The notes under the pieces were generated by a model. The model had not been told where the DNA came from. It saw only the letters and a list, made by a program, of their open reading frames with translations, and ran no database searches. A DNA stretch of 64,000 bases, taken from assembly GCA_015548865.1 (NCBI GenBank), contig JADMXW010000002.1:209107-273106 (forward strand), given 5' to 3'. Positions 49,748 through 59,042 of the stretch are shown here, one piece after another (the first letter of the stretch is position 1; every line of letters starts with the position of its first letter). The stretch comes from Serratia marcescens. Its GTDB lineage: Bacteria > Pseudomonadota > Gammaproteobacteria > Enterobacterales > Enterobacteriaceae. The position numbers and the translations under genes were made by a program.

Positions 49748-50302
49748 ATGAGTAAGGTTGTTGTTGTTTATTTCTCAGGCTATGGCCACACACAGCGTGT
49801 CGCAGAGTATGTTGCGCAAGGTGCTAATGCAACGCGTATCGCCGTTGATGAAAATGGCGATATTACGGCGGAAGAATGGGAAACCTTAAACGCGGCGGAT
49901 GCCATCATTTTTGGCGCGCCAACCTATATGGGCTCGGTACCCTGGCAGTTTAAAAAATTTGCCGATGCCTCATCGAAAGCCTGGTTCACCCGCGCCTGGC
50001 AGGATAAAGTGTTTGGTGGCTTCACCAACAGTGCCAGTCTCAACGGCGACAAGCAGGTCAGCCTGATTTGGATGCAAACCCTGGCCTCCCAACACGGTGG
50101 ACTCTGGGTAAGCCTGGGCTTACTGCCCTCTAACACCAAAACCGCGTCGCGTGAAGATGTCAATAACCTCGGGGGTTCCGTTGGTCTCCTGGTGCAATCC
50201 CCTTCAGATGGCCCAGCAGATGATATTCCTTCTGGTGATTTGGAAACCGCAAAACAATATGGCGCGCGTGTTGCTAGCGTTGCTGCACGTCTGCGTGGGT
50301 AA
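49748..50302 (+). CDS. Flavodoxin-like NAD(P)H:quinone oxidoreductase, WrbA-like
   Basis: FMN-binding flavodoxin-fold protein of 184 residues. The phosphate loop SGYGHTQRVA (10-19) and the WrbA-type FMN segment FGAPTYMGSVPWQFKKF are clear. Members reduce quinones by two electrons to avoid radicals. The ATG at 49748 has AGGA 9 nt upstream; the earlier in-frame start lacks a ribosome site. It is divergent from the HxlR gene, a common regulator-enzyme pairing, and ends before a good terminator. Confidence 0.9.
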   Translation: MSKVVVVYFSGYGHTQRVAEYVAQGANATRIAVDENGDITAEEWETLNAADAIIFGAPTYMGSVPWQFKKFADASSKAWFTRAWQDKVFGGFTNSASLNGDKQVSLIWMQTLASQHGGLWVSLGLLPSNTKTASREDVNNLGGSVGLLVQSPSDGPADDIPSGDLETAKQYGARVASVAARLRG

Positions 50303-50333
50303 ATTATTCACGCCGCAGCATCACTGATTTTCA

Positions 50334-50355
50334 AGCCAGCACCCGCTGGCTTTTT
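50334..50355 (+). terminator. Terminator of the flavodoxin-like gene
   Basis: Stem AGCCAGC (50334-50340) / GCTGGCT (50345-50351) with loop ACCC, followed by TTTTTC, about 30 nt after the stop codon. Confidence 0.82.
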
Positions 50356-50442
50356 CATTTAACACATAAACTCCATCTCCTTATCATCATACTGTCATCA
50401 TTTATACACATAATGATGAGACGGTCATCAGGAGACAAAAAA

Positions 50443-50652
50443 ATGATAACTATTCATGCCAAAAGCACTTCAGAAGCAGAACAATTGCTCTCTTCCGGCA
50501 CCGCCAATAAAATACTTCTTGATTATTCAGTGACTACCGATGATTTTTTCAGAATAGCTGATGCCTGGTGCGCACAGGGCGCAAAGATCAGCAAAAAATC
50601 AGGGATGTTTGTTATTTCGTTAAAAGGATTCCGCATACCGCCAAACGATTAA
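50443..50652 (+). CDS. Small protein of unknown function
   Basis: A 69-residue protein starting MITIHAKSTSEAEQLL. The ATG at 50443 follows AGGAGA (50430-50435), a strong ribosome site; earlier in-frame ATGs overlap or precede it. The sequence is soluble, with a helical middle (TTDDFFRIADAWCAQGAK) and beta-prone ends (NKILLDYSV, MFVISLKGF), compatible with a small alpha/beta fold. I do not recognise it. It sits alone between a terminator and the fimbrial operon. Confidence 0.7.
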   Translation: MITIHAKSTSEAEQLLSSGTANKILLDYSVTTDDFFRIADAWCAQGAKISKKSGMFVISLKGFRIPPND

Positions 50653-50805
50653 CCATCTTGTTGATGTAAAATAATGCCGCAATTTCGTTAGTTCCCACCT
50701 TCAGTGACGACATATGAGAACGTCGCCGCAGAGGTCTGCATTACACCACGGTCTAAGGCATCTGTATCGATGTCTTCCTGAAAAGCGTACACCCCATGAA
50801 CAGTA

Positions 50806-51972
50806 CTAATAGTAGTTAATGGTGAATACAACTTTACCATCCGCTTTTCCCGCCGTCGCAACAGTATCGGTCTGAATATAGCGCGCGGATAACGGAATGC
50901 GAATCGTCGGGCTGCCATCTTTCGGTAACGTCATGGCTTGCTCAGCCGAGAAATTAAACGGCGTTGGCGTTTGATTATTAAGCCCCCAACCGATCTGAAT
51001 ACCCACCCCCGAAGCCGCACCGGGCACCGACGAGTCAATGGACATGATCCCGTTGGCGGCATCTTTCACTGCCGTTGTTGGCGTCAATCGCACACCAATG
51101 CTGTTATTGATTGATGACGTTGCAGCTGCATTACCGGTACTGAAATTCATCAGTGTCGTGGTATTCGTTTGATTATAAAACCCATGAAACACCGGGCAAT
51201 TCTGCAGAGAGACAGAGGCATCAATCCACGGCGTTGTTGAATTGATCCCCCTGAAATGTTCTCGTATATCATACGCCCCCATCGCCACATTGACGTCCGG
51301 TGTGGTACAGGTTTGCGCCGTTACCGTCAGATTTCCAGTAAACGTGATGCGATTTAATTGAAGAGGCAGTCCTTGGATCGGCTCGCCAGAGCGAGAGTTT
51401 ACCATGTTATCACTTGCCGTAGGGAAACTGGATGCCGAGATAGAATAGCTCCCTGGCGTCAGCGGCCCTATCTTAATCAGTGAGATATACCGTGTCGCGG
51501 TTCCTAGCGTCACGAGGCCATAGGGGTCAGTACCGAAAATAGCGTCATCATTACGATAGCCAAACGTACCGAGCGTTGCTGCAGCACTTTCGCTATAACG
51601 TGATATCGCGACCCCAATTCCCGGAATATTGGTTTGATACACTGCGCCGGCAAACGGACCGGTATTCAATCCACTCAGTGGCAGTGGCGCTTGCTCAATG
51701 CCAACCGCCCAGTTAAAGGGAAACCCGCCGCCAGGTGATTGGCACTCAATAGACACGGTGGGGGCATTCATCCAACGCCCCTGATAAATAATGGTACCTA
51801 TTGGTATATCCGCACCGGCTGATATGATCGGCGGGCTTAACGGCACACTAAGCGAGGTCGAGCCAAACCCCGTCTGATAGCTACAAGATATTGCAGCCCA
51901 ACTGTGGCTACTGACCATGACTAGCAGCATCGTGCCAAGCAGCGTTAAAAAAGGGTTGTTTGCATACTTCAT
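50806..51972 (-). CDS. Fimbrial tip adhesin, FimH-like two-domain
   Basis: Probable tip adhesin of the chaperone-usher fimbria. I chose the ATG at 51972 (MKYANNPFLTLL, 388 residues) because GAGGGAG precedes it and a signal peptide ending SWA-AIS follows. The N-terminal half (about 30-210) would be the receptor-binding domain; the C-terminal half is pilin-like and ends in the donor-strand-type motif YIQTDT...VVFTINYY. The receptor is unknown. Last gene of the operon, 103 nt after the usher. Confidence 0.85.
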   Translation of the reverse strand: MKYANNPFLTLLGTMLLVMVSSHSWAAISCSYQTGFGSTSLSVPLSPPIISAGADIPIGTIIYQGRWMNAPTVSIECQSPGGGFPFNWAVGIEQAPLPLSGLNTGPFAGAVYQTNIPGIGVAISRYSESAAATLGTFGYRNDDAIFGTDPYGLVTLGTATRYISLIKIGPLTPGSYSISASSFPTASDNMVNSRSGEPIQGLPLQLNRITFTGNLTVTAQTCTTPDVNVAMGAYDIREHFRGINSTTPWIDASVSLQNCPVFHGFYNQTNTTTLMNFSTGNAAATSSINNSIGVRLTPTTAVKDAANGIMSIDSSVPGAASGVGIQIGWGLNNQTPTPFNFSAEQAMTLPKDGSPTIRIPLSARYIQTDTVATAGKADGKVVFTINYY

Positions 51973-52075
51973 ACTGTTTCTCCCTCTTCCGGCATTGGCC
52001 GAAAGGACAGGCTGTGTGTAACCGCCATTACGTGTTGCGGACGCTCGCAAGTGTGCTGTTTTTAGCCTACGGGGC

Positions 52076-54682
52076 TTATACCGGTGCAGAAGAATCCGCA
52101 GATTTGCACACGGAATTGAATTGCTGAATCTGGCGTTGTTCTTTCCCTTTCGCCATTGGCATCAGCAAGTAGCCAACCGTGCACGACATATCTGGACCTT
52201 CTCCCCATTTAACACGCAGCTGTCCTTTATCTTGTGAAACACGCGCATACAACTGACCGCCCTGCCCGACTGTACCAACACTGTTACCTTGGCTATCAAA
52301 GATATCTGCACCAAAAGGTACGGGCTCTCCTTGATAGGTCGAATTTACCAGAATCGGTGTGCCGCTCTTGGCATTGTATTTCACCTTCACCACCGCACCG
52401 GAATGCGGGGCCACTTTCATACTGGTATTATCCAGTTCCAGGTCTGCTGACGCGCCTTTAGGATCGATATTGATTTCGTTCATCTGGTACGGGTTCAAAT
52501 ACGGCACCACAGCATAACCACGAGAATCAATCCTTACCCCTGGGTAAGATGACACGCTTGCGCCTTCTGCTCCTTTGGCTTCCACCAGCGCAAAGGTATC
52601 CGAGGAGTACGGCGTGAAAGTCACGCCGCCAGCATGCCCGATAACCGTGCCATTCATTCCGGCAGAAGCACTGTGATATCCCTTACCTGTACTGTAGGCC
52701 CCACTCAATGCTGTCGCCGAGTTACGGTAACCACCACTCACAGAACCACTGGACCCCATATTCTGGTTGGCATGCATTGCCGTCACAGCATAGTTAAGCG
52801 AATTATCCGCCCCCGCAGTGCCGGACACACTTGCCTGCTGACCATAACGGCCGCTGCTGTCGTGAGACAGGTCCATACGCAAATAAGGCGTGTGGGTGGT
52901 ATCGCTTCGGCCCAGAGGCATGCTAAAACTCAACAAATAGTTGGTCTGCGCAGTCCCCAAACTAGAGAAGCTGCGATTAACGTTAAAACCGTAAGAAAGA
53001 TTTTTATAACGGTTGTTATAGCCCATCTGATACTGCTTTTCGCTGCCCGCTTTATTCCAGTAGTTCTGCAACGATCCGCTGAGATACAGTTGCCCCCAAT
53101 TCTCTGGCAAGCCCTGCCCAGCAGTAACCGTGACGCGATTCTTCGCTCTTGAAATCGCCTGCGGTGAATACCCCTCGGCCAGAGAGTCGCGTGTGCGCAT
53201 CGCCGTCATAAAATCCATGTAACCCTCTGTCGAAAATCGATATGCTGCCAACGACAGGTTACTGTTGGTTTCACTGATAAGTTTACTGTAGCTCACGCGA
53301 TAGCTTTGCCCATTAAAGGTGCTTCCAGTCTGATATTGGCTTTCCGTGTTCGCCTGATTGCCCAATCGGGTACGCGCCTGGGTGGCATCAAAGGCCAACG
53401 CGCCGATTGGCGTACCTACCGCGGCCCCCAACTGCAATGCTGAGTAATTCTCACTGGCCTGCACACCACCATAACCCGTGATAGCGTTAGTCAAACCACG
53501 TTGATACGTGGCTTGAAAGAGTGATGGTTTATCCCTCAGATTATCGCTACGCACCTCTCCCCCTGTGACGGCATAACGCGATGAACCAGGGCGTAACAAC
53601 TGGGCCACCGACGCATAAGGCACACTGAAATTTTGCTCTGTGCCATCAGACTCACGTACCGTGACATTCAGATCGCCACCGTAGCCCGTTGGATAAAGGT
53701 CATTAATCAGGAACTCCCCTGGGCTGACCGTGGTTTCATACAAAACCTGCCCCCCTTGCCGCACGGTGACCCGAGCATTGGTGCGAGCAATACCCCGAAT
53801 CTCAGGTGCATAGCCGCGCAAGGACTCAGGTAACATTCTCTCATCGGTCATCAATTGTGCGCCGGTAAAGGGCAGCGTATCGAATAATTGTCCCACCGTG
53901 TTCGATTGCCCCACCAGCATCCGCGCTTTCAGCGTCGGAATGTCGCGTTGGAGGTATGTATTGATACTGCTGTATTTACTGGGTCCGTTATCCATACGGG
54001 TATAAGACCCGTTGTGCCGTAAATACCAAGGCCCAACGTTAAGTCCAGCATTCAGCCCTGCAAATAATGAATTAAACGTTTCACCGTGAGATTCACTGGT
54101 ATAACCATTGATGTTATATCCCATCAATAATGCAGGAACACCATCATCCCACAATTCTGGGCTCACCGTGCCGCGCGCAGTGTTCTGCATGTAAATCTGC
54201 GGAATGACAATATCCAGCCGTTGCTCATTACTGTCGTAATTAACCTTAGCTTCAGGAAATTTTTGCTGTAAATCGACACATTGTTCACCAACATTCTGTG
54301 AGCTAAAAAAATCCGAAGGCAATTTATCATAATTAAACGTAATGTTTTTAATCAAATCGATTGATAGACACGGATAGACCGTTTTATCCGCGTTCATTTT
54401 GAACTCAATATCAACATTACTGATCAGTTGCTCATTGATATACACCGCCGTTTTATATATTCCCGGCAGAACAGAAGCACCATCAGCGAAGCGACTAAGA
54501 TCGACCAAAGCAGCATTATCAACATTCAGGAAAGATGCATCAAACTCAAGATTCTTTGCTATCTCCTGAGGCACATTAGGTGTCATTTCAGCATTAACAT
54601 CACCCACGAACAGTGCTGACAAAATAGCCACACTCAATAAAGATAACTTATTTTTGGGTTTTGTTTGTAAATACTTTGACAT
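52076..54682 (-). CDS. Fimbrial outer-membrane usher protein
   Basis: Outer-membrane platform that assembles and secretes fimbrial subunits. The ATG at 54682 (MSKYLQTKPKNK, 868 residues) follows AGGACTTGTT; the earlier in-frame ATG is less well placed. A signal peptide (about 1-32, ending VNA-EMT), periplasmic N-domain, a 24-strand-type barrel (about 150-700) with plug, and C-terminal domains are consistent with the family. The QGGQVLYETTVSPGEFLINDL region is a usher hallmark. Confidence 0.93.
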   Translation of the reverse strand: MSKYLQTKPKNKLSLLSVAILSALFVGDVNAEMTPNVPQEIAKNLEFDASFLNVDNAALVDLSRFADGASVLPGIYKTAVYINEQLISNVDIEFKMNADKTVYPCLSIDLIKNITFNYDKLPSDFFSSQNVGEQCVDLQQKFPEAKVNYDSNEQRLDIVIPQIYMQNTARGTVSPELWDDGVPALLMGYNINGYTSESHGETFNSLFAGLNAGLNVGPWYLRHNGSYTRMDNGPSKYSSINTYLQRDIPTLKARMLVGQSNTVGQLFDTLPFTGAQLMTDERMLPESLRGYAPEIRGIARTNARVTVRQGGQVLYETTVSPGEFLINDLYPTGYGGDLNVTVRESDGTEQNFSVPYASVAQLLRPGSSRYAVTGGEVRSDNLRDKPSLFQATYQRGLTNAITGYGGVQASENYSALQLGAAVGTPIGALAFDATQARTRLGNQANTESQYQTGSTFNGQSYRVSYSKLISETNSNLSLAAYRFSTEGYMDFMTAMRTRDSLAEGYSPQAISRAKNRVTVTAGQGLPENWGQLYLSGSLQNYWNKAGSEKQYQMGYNNRYKNLSYGFNVNRSFSSLGTAQTNYLLSFSMPLGRSDTTHTPYLRMDLSHDSSGRYGQQASVSGTAGADNSLNYAVTAMHANQNMGSSGSVSGGYRNSATALSGAYSTGKGYHSASAGMNGTVIGHAGGVTFTPYSSDTFALVEAKGAEGASVSSYPGVRIDSRGYAVVPYLNPYQMNEINIDPKGASADLELDNTSMKVAPHSGAVVKVKYNAKSGTPILVNSTYQGEPVPFGADIFDSQGNSVGTVGQGGQLYARVSQDKGQLRVKWGEGPDMSCTVGYLLMPMAKGKEQRQIQQFNSVCKSADSSAPV

Positions 54683-54754
54683 AACAAGTCCTGTCAACAC
54701 CCTTTCCTGAATGATGATGAGTATGAATTAAAGAGATATACTGTTTTGGAAGAA

Positions 54755-55453
54755 TTATTTCACGACAGACTCAAACGCATGTACTGCGCCATAATCATTA
54801 ACAAAACTTCCACTTATCTTATTTCCGGAACTCGCCGGTAACTCCAACACCATAGAACTGCGCGGGGCGACCATCGCATAATCAAGTTTTTTACCATTTA
54901 CGGATATATTCACCAAAGAGACATAATACGGTGTCGGATTGGTTGCTTGAATACGATTCCCCTGGGTATTCCAAGTGATGGCCTTTGGCGCTTCATTGGC
55001 ATTACCTTCCAGACCTGCCGGACGATAAAACAGCTTGATTCGCGAACGAAAAGCCATCTGCAAACGGTTCTCTTCACTTTTCGCCTGAGATTTTGCAGGC
55101 ACTTCCAATACGTTCAGCCAAAATACCGATTCTTTATCCAACGGCAATGCATCGCCGGTATAGCTGATACGCAATGTTTGTCCCTTGCCCGACTCAACCC
55201 GGTTCATTGGGGGAGTTAATACAAACGGCACTTTGATCGCAGAGGGTTTGGCATTGACATCACCGTTATCTATCCAGCTTTGCAGCAATACGGGAGACGG
55301 GCCACCGTTATTTATTTTCACACTCACTTCTTTGGCATCAGCGGGATAGATAACACGCGTGCCGCTAATAACAACGCTTGCCTGCCCTGTCATGCTAAAC
55401 AAAGCAGCAGCAAGTAACCCCACCCGCTGAAGATTGAAAGAGAAAAATTTCAT
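54755..55453 (-). CDS. Periplasmic fimbrial chaperone
   Basis: PapD/FimC-type chaperone that donates a strand to fimbrial subunits. The 232-residue product has a signal peptide (about 1-25, ending GQA-SVV) and two Ig-like domains. The motifs RVIYPADAKEVSV, FVLTPPMNRVESGKGQTLRI and RSRIKLFYRPAGL carry the conserved subunit-binding Arg and Lys. Short F1-G1 loop suggests the FGS class. Between pilin and usher. Confidence 0.93.
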   Translation of the reverse strand: MKFFSFNLQRVGLLAAALFSMTGQASVVISGTRVIYPADAKEVSVKINNGGPSPVLLQSWIDNGDVNAKPSAIKVPFVLTPPMNRVESGKGQTLRISYTGDALPLDKESVFWLNVLEVPAKSQAKSEENRLQMAFRSRIKLFYRPAGLEGNANEAPKAITWNTQGNRIQATNPTPYYVSLVNISVNGKKLDYAMVAPRSSMVLELPASSGNKISGSFVNDYGAVHAFESVVK

Positions 55454-55504
55454 ACAATACTCCTGGCTGACAAACTGGGAGGGAATTCACCCTCCCGAAG
55501 ACGA

Positions 55505-56044
55505 TTACTGATACTGAATAGAATAGACAACGCTGCTAACAACTGTACCCGCTGTGGTTGCACCGTCTGCAAAGTAACGAACGATGTAAGGCAGGTTGGC
55601 GCTACCCGATGAAATGTTTACATACGAGTTACCGTTCACCTGATTCTGGTTACCGGCTTCAATCACTGCACGAGATGGGCTGGAGCCATCAAGTAATTGC
55701 AGACTGACATTAGTTGCAGTCCCATTGTTATTCAGGCGTCCCGTTACAGAATCTACGGTCGCCCCCGCTTCAAAAAATGCGGATGCGGTTTGCAATGTGC
55801 CCGCACAGTTGTTCAGCGCCATAGTAAAGCCAGTATCACCCGCTGTTTGACCAGTGGAAGACAGTTGGTTTGTCCCAATGGTAGGCAGCACAACAGTTGC
55901 ATCAGCAGCCTGACCATCAACAACAACGTCACAGGTATTAGAATTCAGTTGTCCATTAAACGTGATGGTGCCGGTTGAAGCAGCGTGTGCCAGGCCAACA
56001 GACATCATTGCGGTAGCAACTGCAGATAAAACGATCTTTTTCAT
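55505..56044 (-). CDS. Type 1-like major fimbrial subunit (pilin)
   Basis: Structural pilin of 179 residues with a signal peptide (about 1-21, ending AHA-AST). The mature protein has the pilin disulfide cysteines (SNTCDV near residue 38 and NNCAGT near 79) and the C-terminal donor/acceptor end VVYSIQYQ. First gene of the pilin-chaperone-usher-adhesin operon. Its start follows AAGG 9 nt upstream. Confidence 0.93.
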   Translation of the reverse strand: MKKIVLSAVATAMMSVGLAHAASTGTITFNGQLNSNTCDVVVDGQAADATVVLPTIGTNQLSSTGQTAGDTGFTMALNNCAGTLQTASAFFEAGATVDSVTGRLNNNGTATNVSLQLLDGSSPSRAVIEAGNQNQVNGNSYVNISSGSANLPYIVRYFADGATTAGTVVSSVVYSIQYQ

Positions 56045-56889
56045 TTACATATACCTTACTTAGTTATCACTCATGATTTTTAATATTTAGGAATCGTCTT
56101 AATATTTGTAGAACGATCCGTTAGACATCCTTATTGAAGAAAATAGGAATTTCCGTCAAAAGGGAAAACTCTCAATTAGTCACCTGGGGAGTGTTCAATA
56201 TACTTCCAAGAAAAATAAACGACAGCAGAAAAACCACACCAACATTGACTAGCGAGGTGCACTATAAAACCCGCCAGATAATTCAGTAAAGAAAGTAATT
56301 TTTATCAGCGATAAATTAAAGCTATCTCTTTGTTAAAACCCAACAGAAAAACATAAAACTTTTCAAATTTAAAGATAATTTACATTAGTCATGTATTAAA
56401 TAAGTGAATCAAACCCTAGCCACTTTTACTTATCCAATCAAAAAAACCGTCCACAACCCAGTATAAAAACATCACAATAGCCATTTAACTAATTGATAAA
56501 AAACAATTTTTTTATTAATGATAATGTTTTTGTATCAGGGATAAAAAATACTTCATTCACAATCACAAAGTATAATTTTATACTGATACTTATCACTTCC
56601 TTAAGTAATGCAGTAACAGATATTTTTTTGCGCACACCTTCATGCCGGTACCATTTTTACATTTAAACTGTAGTGCTCTTACAACGTTACACGCTTTAGA
56701 TTTACACACTCTGCAGTGACACATCGTTATCTCGTTTTTTCACATTGCTATTTGTAAAGCTTTTTTATCCCATAAGGAATGTTTATTAATTTGACAAGAA
56801 AAAATCATGTTCAGTAAGAACATGCTGTTTTTATAGTTCAAAACATTCATGGCATCAAAACCAAGGATTGCGAAAGTAACGCTATATTT
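56045..56889. promoter_or_regulatory. AT-rich region between fimbrial operon and LysR gene
   Basis: An 845-bp gap, clearly richer in A+T than its neighbours, between the divergent pilin and LysR starts. It should hold the fimbrial promoter and the regulator's promoter. I see no ORF with a convincing ribosome site, no recombinase gene nearby, and by eye no long flanking inverted repeats of the fimS invertible type. The high A+T favours H-NS binding. The palindrome at 56806-56824 is the clearest element. Confidence 0.5.
56806..56824. promoter_or_regulatory. Palindrome upstream of first LysR gene
   Basis: CATGTTC-AGTAA-GAACATG, a perfect 7-bp inverted repeat with 5-nt centre, 66 nt before the LysR start. 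It begins 9 nt after a TTGACA (56791-56796), so it may overlap the promoter as an operator. The T-rich stretch that follows (CTGTTTTTAT) also allows reading it as a terminator for an unseen small RNA. Confidence 0.5.
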
Positions 56890-57867
56890 ATGAGACATTT
56901 TCCTAAACCTAATCAGTTAAAAATTTTCCAGTCAATATTGGAACATGGCAGTTTTCGGGCTGCAGCCAAGGCGTTGTATCAGACTCAGCCAGCCCTTACC
57001 CAATCGATGAATGAACTTGAGAAAATGTTAGGGACCCCTTTACTGATTCGGGGCCCACGCGGTGTTGAACTCACTGAAGCGGGGAGACTTTTTGAACCGC
57101 GCGCAAAGTTAATCTTGAAAGAACTGGAACGCGCCGTAAATGAAGTCAGACAATTTAACACATTATCCAGGGGAACGATTGAAATGGGAAGCTCATCGCT
57201 CCCTTTTTTAACCATGTTGCCCTCGGCAATACAGCGTTTTCAAACACGCTTTCCGCAAGTCAACATCAACCTTACCGAAGGGCAACTTTCCGCACTACTG
57301 CCAGAACTGCGGATGGGAAAATTAGATTTTATTATTGGAGCGACATGCCCCGAAAGCGCGCTATCCAGTGAGTTTATTGAAGAACCCTTTTTTACCGCGC
57401 CTTTTTGCATACTGGCACGCCGCGGGCACCCATTGTCACACTGCACATCATTAAGCCAACTCAACGGGGCCAAGTGGTATTTACCCACAGCAAAAATTGG
57501 CTACTACAATCAGTTGGAAAAATGGTTGTTTCCTTTAGGTCAACAACCAACGACGACGATCGTCAGAGGTGATGCGGCCATCATGGCGCAGCAAATGGTG
57601 TTACATGCAGATTTTCTGACTGTGGCAGCAAAAGAGATCATGCAGGTGCCTTATCTTGGCAGGCTATTTTGTATGTTACCGATTGAAGAAGCGTTACCGG
57701 ATGCACATTTCAGCTTCATCTATTCCCAACATTCACCGCTGACGCAGAATGCCAGAAGAATGATCGAAAAACTGCGTTGGGAATGTAAAAACTATCCCTG
57801 GCATAGTGAACCTAAACCTGAACCTGATAGCCACCTTCTATCCGCTTTTATAAAAGAAGGCGGGTAA
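56890..57867 (+). CDS. LysR-family transcriptional regulator, TdcA-like (first of tandem pair)
   Basis: LysR regulator of 325 residues: an N-terminal winged HTH (about 6-65, with SFRAAAKALYQTQPALTQSMNELE) and an effector-binding domain (about 93-300). Overall pattern resembles E. coli TdcA, including LSALLPELRMGKLDFIIG and the GYYNQLEKWLFPLG segment. It is paralogous to the next gene. Position, divergent from a fimbrial operon, suggests it may control fimbriae, but this is inference. Its ribosome site is weak. Confidence 0.9.
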   Translation: MRHFPKPNQLKIFQSILEHGSFRAAAKALYQTQPALTQSMNELEKMLGTPLLIRGPRGVELTEAGRLFEPRAKLILKELERAVNEVRQFNTLSRGTIEMGSSSLPFLTMLPSAIQRFQTRFPQVNINLTEGQLSALLPELRMGKLDFIIGATCPESALSSEFIEEPFFTAPFCILARRGHPLSHCTSLSQLNGAKWYLPTAKIGYYNQLEKWLFPLGQQPTTTIVRGDAAIMAQQMVLHADFLTVAAKEIMQVPYLGRLFCMLPIEEALPDAHFSFIYSQHSPLTQNARRMIEKLRWECKNYPWHSEPKPEPDSHLLSAFIKEGG

Positions 57868-57877
57868 GTGGTGGCTA
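57828..57877 (+). other. Nested inverted repeats over the end of the first LysR gene
   Basis: TAGCCAC (57828-57834) pairs with GTGGCTA (57871-57877); inside, CCTTCT pairs with AGAAGG (834-839 with 855-860) around a CTTTTATAAAAG palindrome. The structure spans the stop codon. No T-run follows, so it may be a processing or pausing structure rather than a terminator. Confidence 0.45.
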
Positions 57878-58029
57878 GAAACTAACGTCATCAAGCTACC
57901 CAGCTTGACATTTAATGATGCCTTTTCTGCTTGCCATGGTCAATAAAACCGTTTATTCAACGACTTGTTGCCAACACTAAAAACCCAGCTACATTAGAAA
58001 AACGTGCTCTATAACGCTGGTGTTGGCCA

Positions 58030-58950
58030 ATGAAAGAACTACCCAAAATTAATCAACTTAGGAATTTTCAGGCAATCATTCGGTATGGGAGTATCAGAAC
58101 AGCATCACAGGCATTGTTTCAAACACAGCCCGCTATGACGCGCAGTATTCAGGAGTTGGAAAGAATACTGGGTGTTACCCTATTAGCAAGGGGGCCTCAG
58201 GGGATGGTATTGACCAAGATGGGGCGTATATTTGAACCCAGAGTTGATATGCTGCTCAACGATCTGGAAAGGGCCGTTGATGAGTTGCACCAGGCGAGTC
58301 AAATATCACAAGGCTCCGTTGTGTTCGGTTGTTCACATTTGCCCGCCTTCAGCATCATGCCAGCGTTGATCAATAAATTCCAAAAAGATCATCCTACGGC
58401 CAGCATTACCATTATCGAAGGACAATTATCCGAGCTCATCACCTCACTGCGTTTAGGGCGAATAGACTTCTATCTCGGCATTGCTTCACCCGAAATTTCC
58501 ATGAACGAGTTTTTTATCGAAACGTCGATTCAAACAGAGTTTTGCATCATGGCGCGTCATGGACACCCATTAGCGAATAGCACCTCCCTGAGTCAATTAC
58601 AGGGGTGCAAATGGTATTTCCCGAATGCCAGAACAGGGTACTACAAAGAATTAGAGAAGCATGTATTTCCCAATGGTAAACAAGGGAATGGCTGCGTCAT
58701 TTATGGTGATTCAATGACAATTGGTGAACAATTGGTGACACATGAGGATTATCTATTTATTGGCCCTAAGGCAATTCTCAAGGTTGAACACATTAAGAAT
58801 ATCGTGTCGATAGTGCCCGTTCGCGAAAAGTTGCCTGATGCCGAGTACACACTGATCTACAAACAGCAGTTGGGGCTGACACCATTGGCTAAGCAACTGA
58901 TGGATGAAATAAACGTGGCATGCACTGCGTTTCTCTCCAACATCGAATAA
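58030..58950 (+). CDS. LysR-family transcriptional regulator, TdcA-like (second of tandem pair)
   Basis: LysR regulator of 306 residues, clearly paralogous to the gene 162 bp upstream: shared stretches include the TQPA-M/L-T HTH region, LARGPQGMVLT versus LIRGPRGVELT, FEPR, LERAVDE, and the TGYYKELEKHVFPNGKQ segment. Domain layout is the same. The gap between them carries no obvious terminator, so they could be partly co-transcribed. The target is unknown. Confidence 0.9.
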   Translation: MKELPKINQLRNFQAIIRYGSIRTASQALFQTQPAMTRSIQELERILGVTLLARGPQGMVLTKMGRIFEPRVDMLLNDLERAVDELHQASQISQGSVVFGCSHLPAFSIMPALINKFQKDHPTASITIIEGQLSELITSLRLGRIDFYLGIASPEISMNEFFIETSIQTEFCIMARHGHPLANSTSLSQLQGCKWYFPNARTGYYKELEKHVFPNGKQGNGCVIYGDSMTIGEQLVTHEDYLFIGPKAILKVEHIKNIVSIVPVREKLPDAEYTLIYKQQLGLTPLAKQLMDEINVACTAFLSNIE

Positions 58951-58976
58951 TGTAGCACTATCGCATCAATCGCGAT

Positions 58977-59000
58977 GACAGGACAGCCAGACGTCCTGTC
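58977..59000. terminator. Hairpin between convergent LysR and permease genes
   Basis: An 8-bp perfect stem GACAGGAC/GTCCTGTC (58977-58984 with 58993-59000), 27 nt after the LysR stop, followed by TCTGGTTAG. The T-run is weak; the location between convergent genes supports termination. Confidence 0.5.
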
Positions 59001-59042
59001 TCTGGTTAGTAGAAGAAAAACGCCGATGCGTGAATTCAGCCA

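Noticed and set aside
50688-50918. A 76-codon minus-strand frame overlapping the adhesin end
   Set aside because: It runs out of frame through the conserved C-terminal adhesin codons and lacks a ribosome site.
56045-56889. Possible fimS-like invertible promoter
   Set aside because: No matching inverted repeats were found by eye at the edges and no site-specific recombinase gene is in the window. A computed repeat search could still change this.
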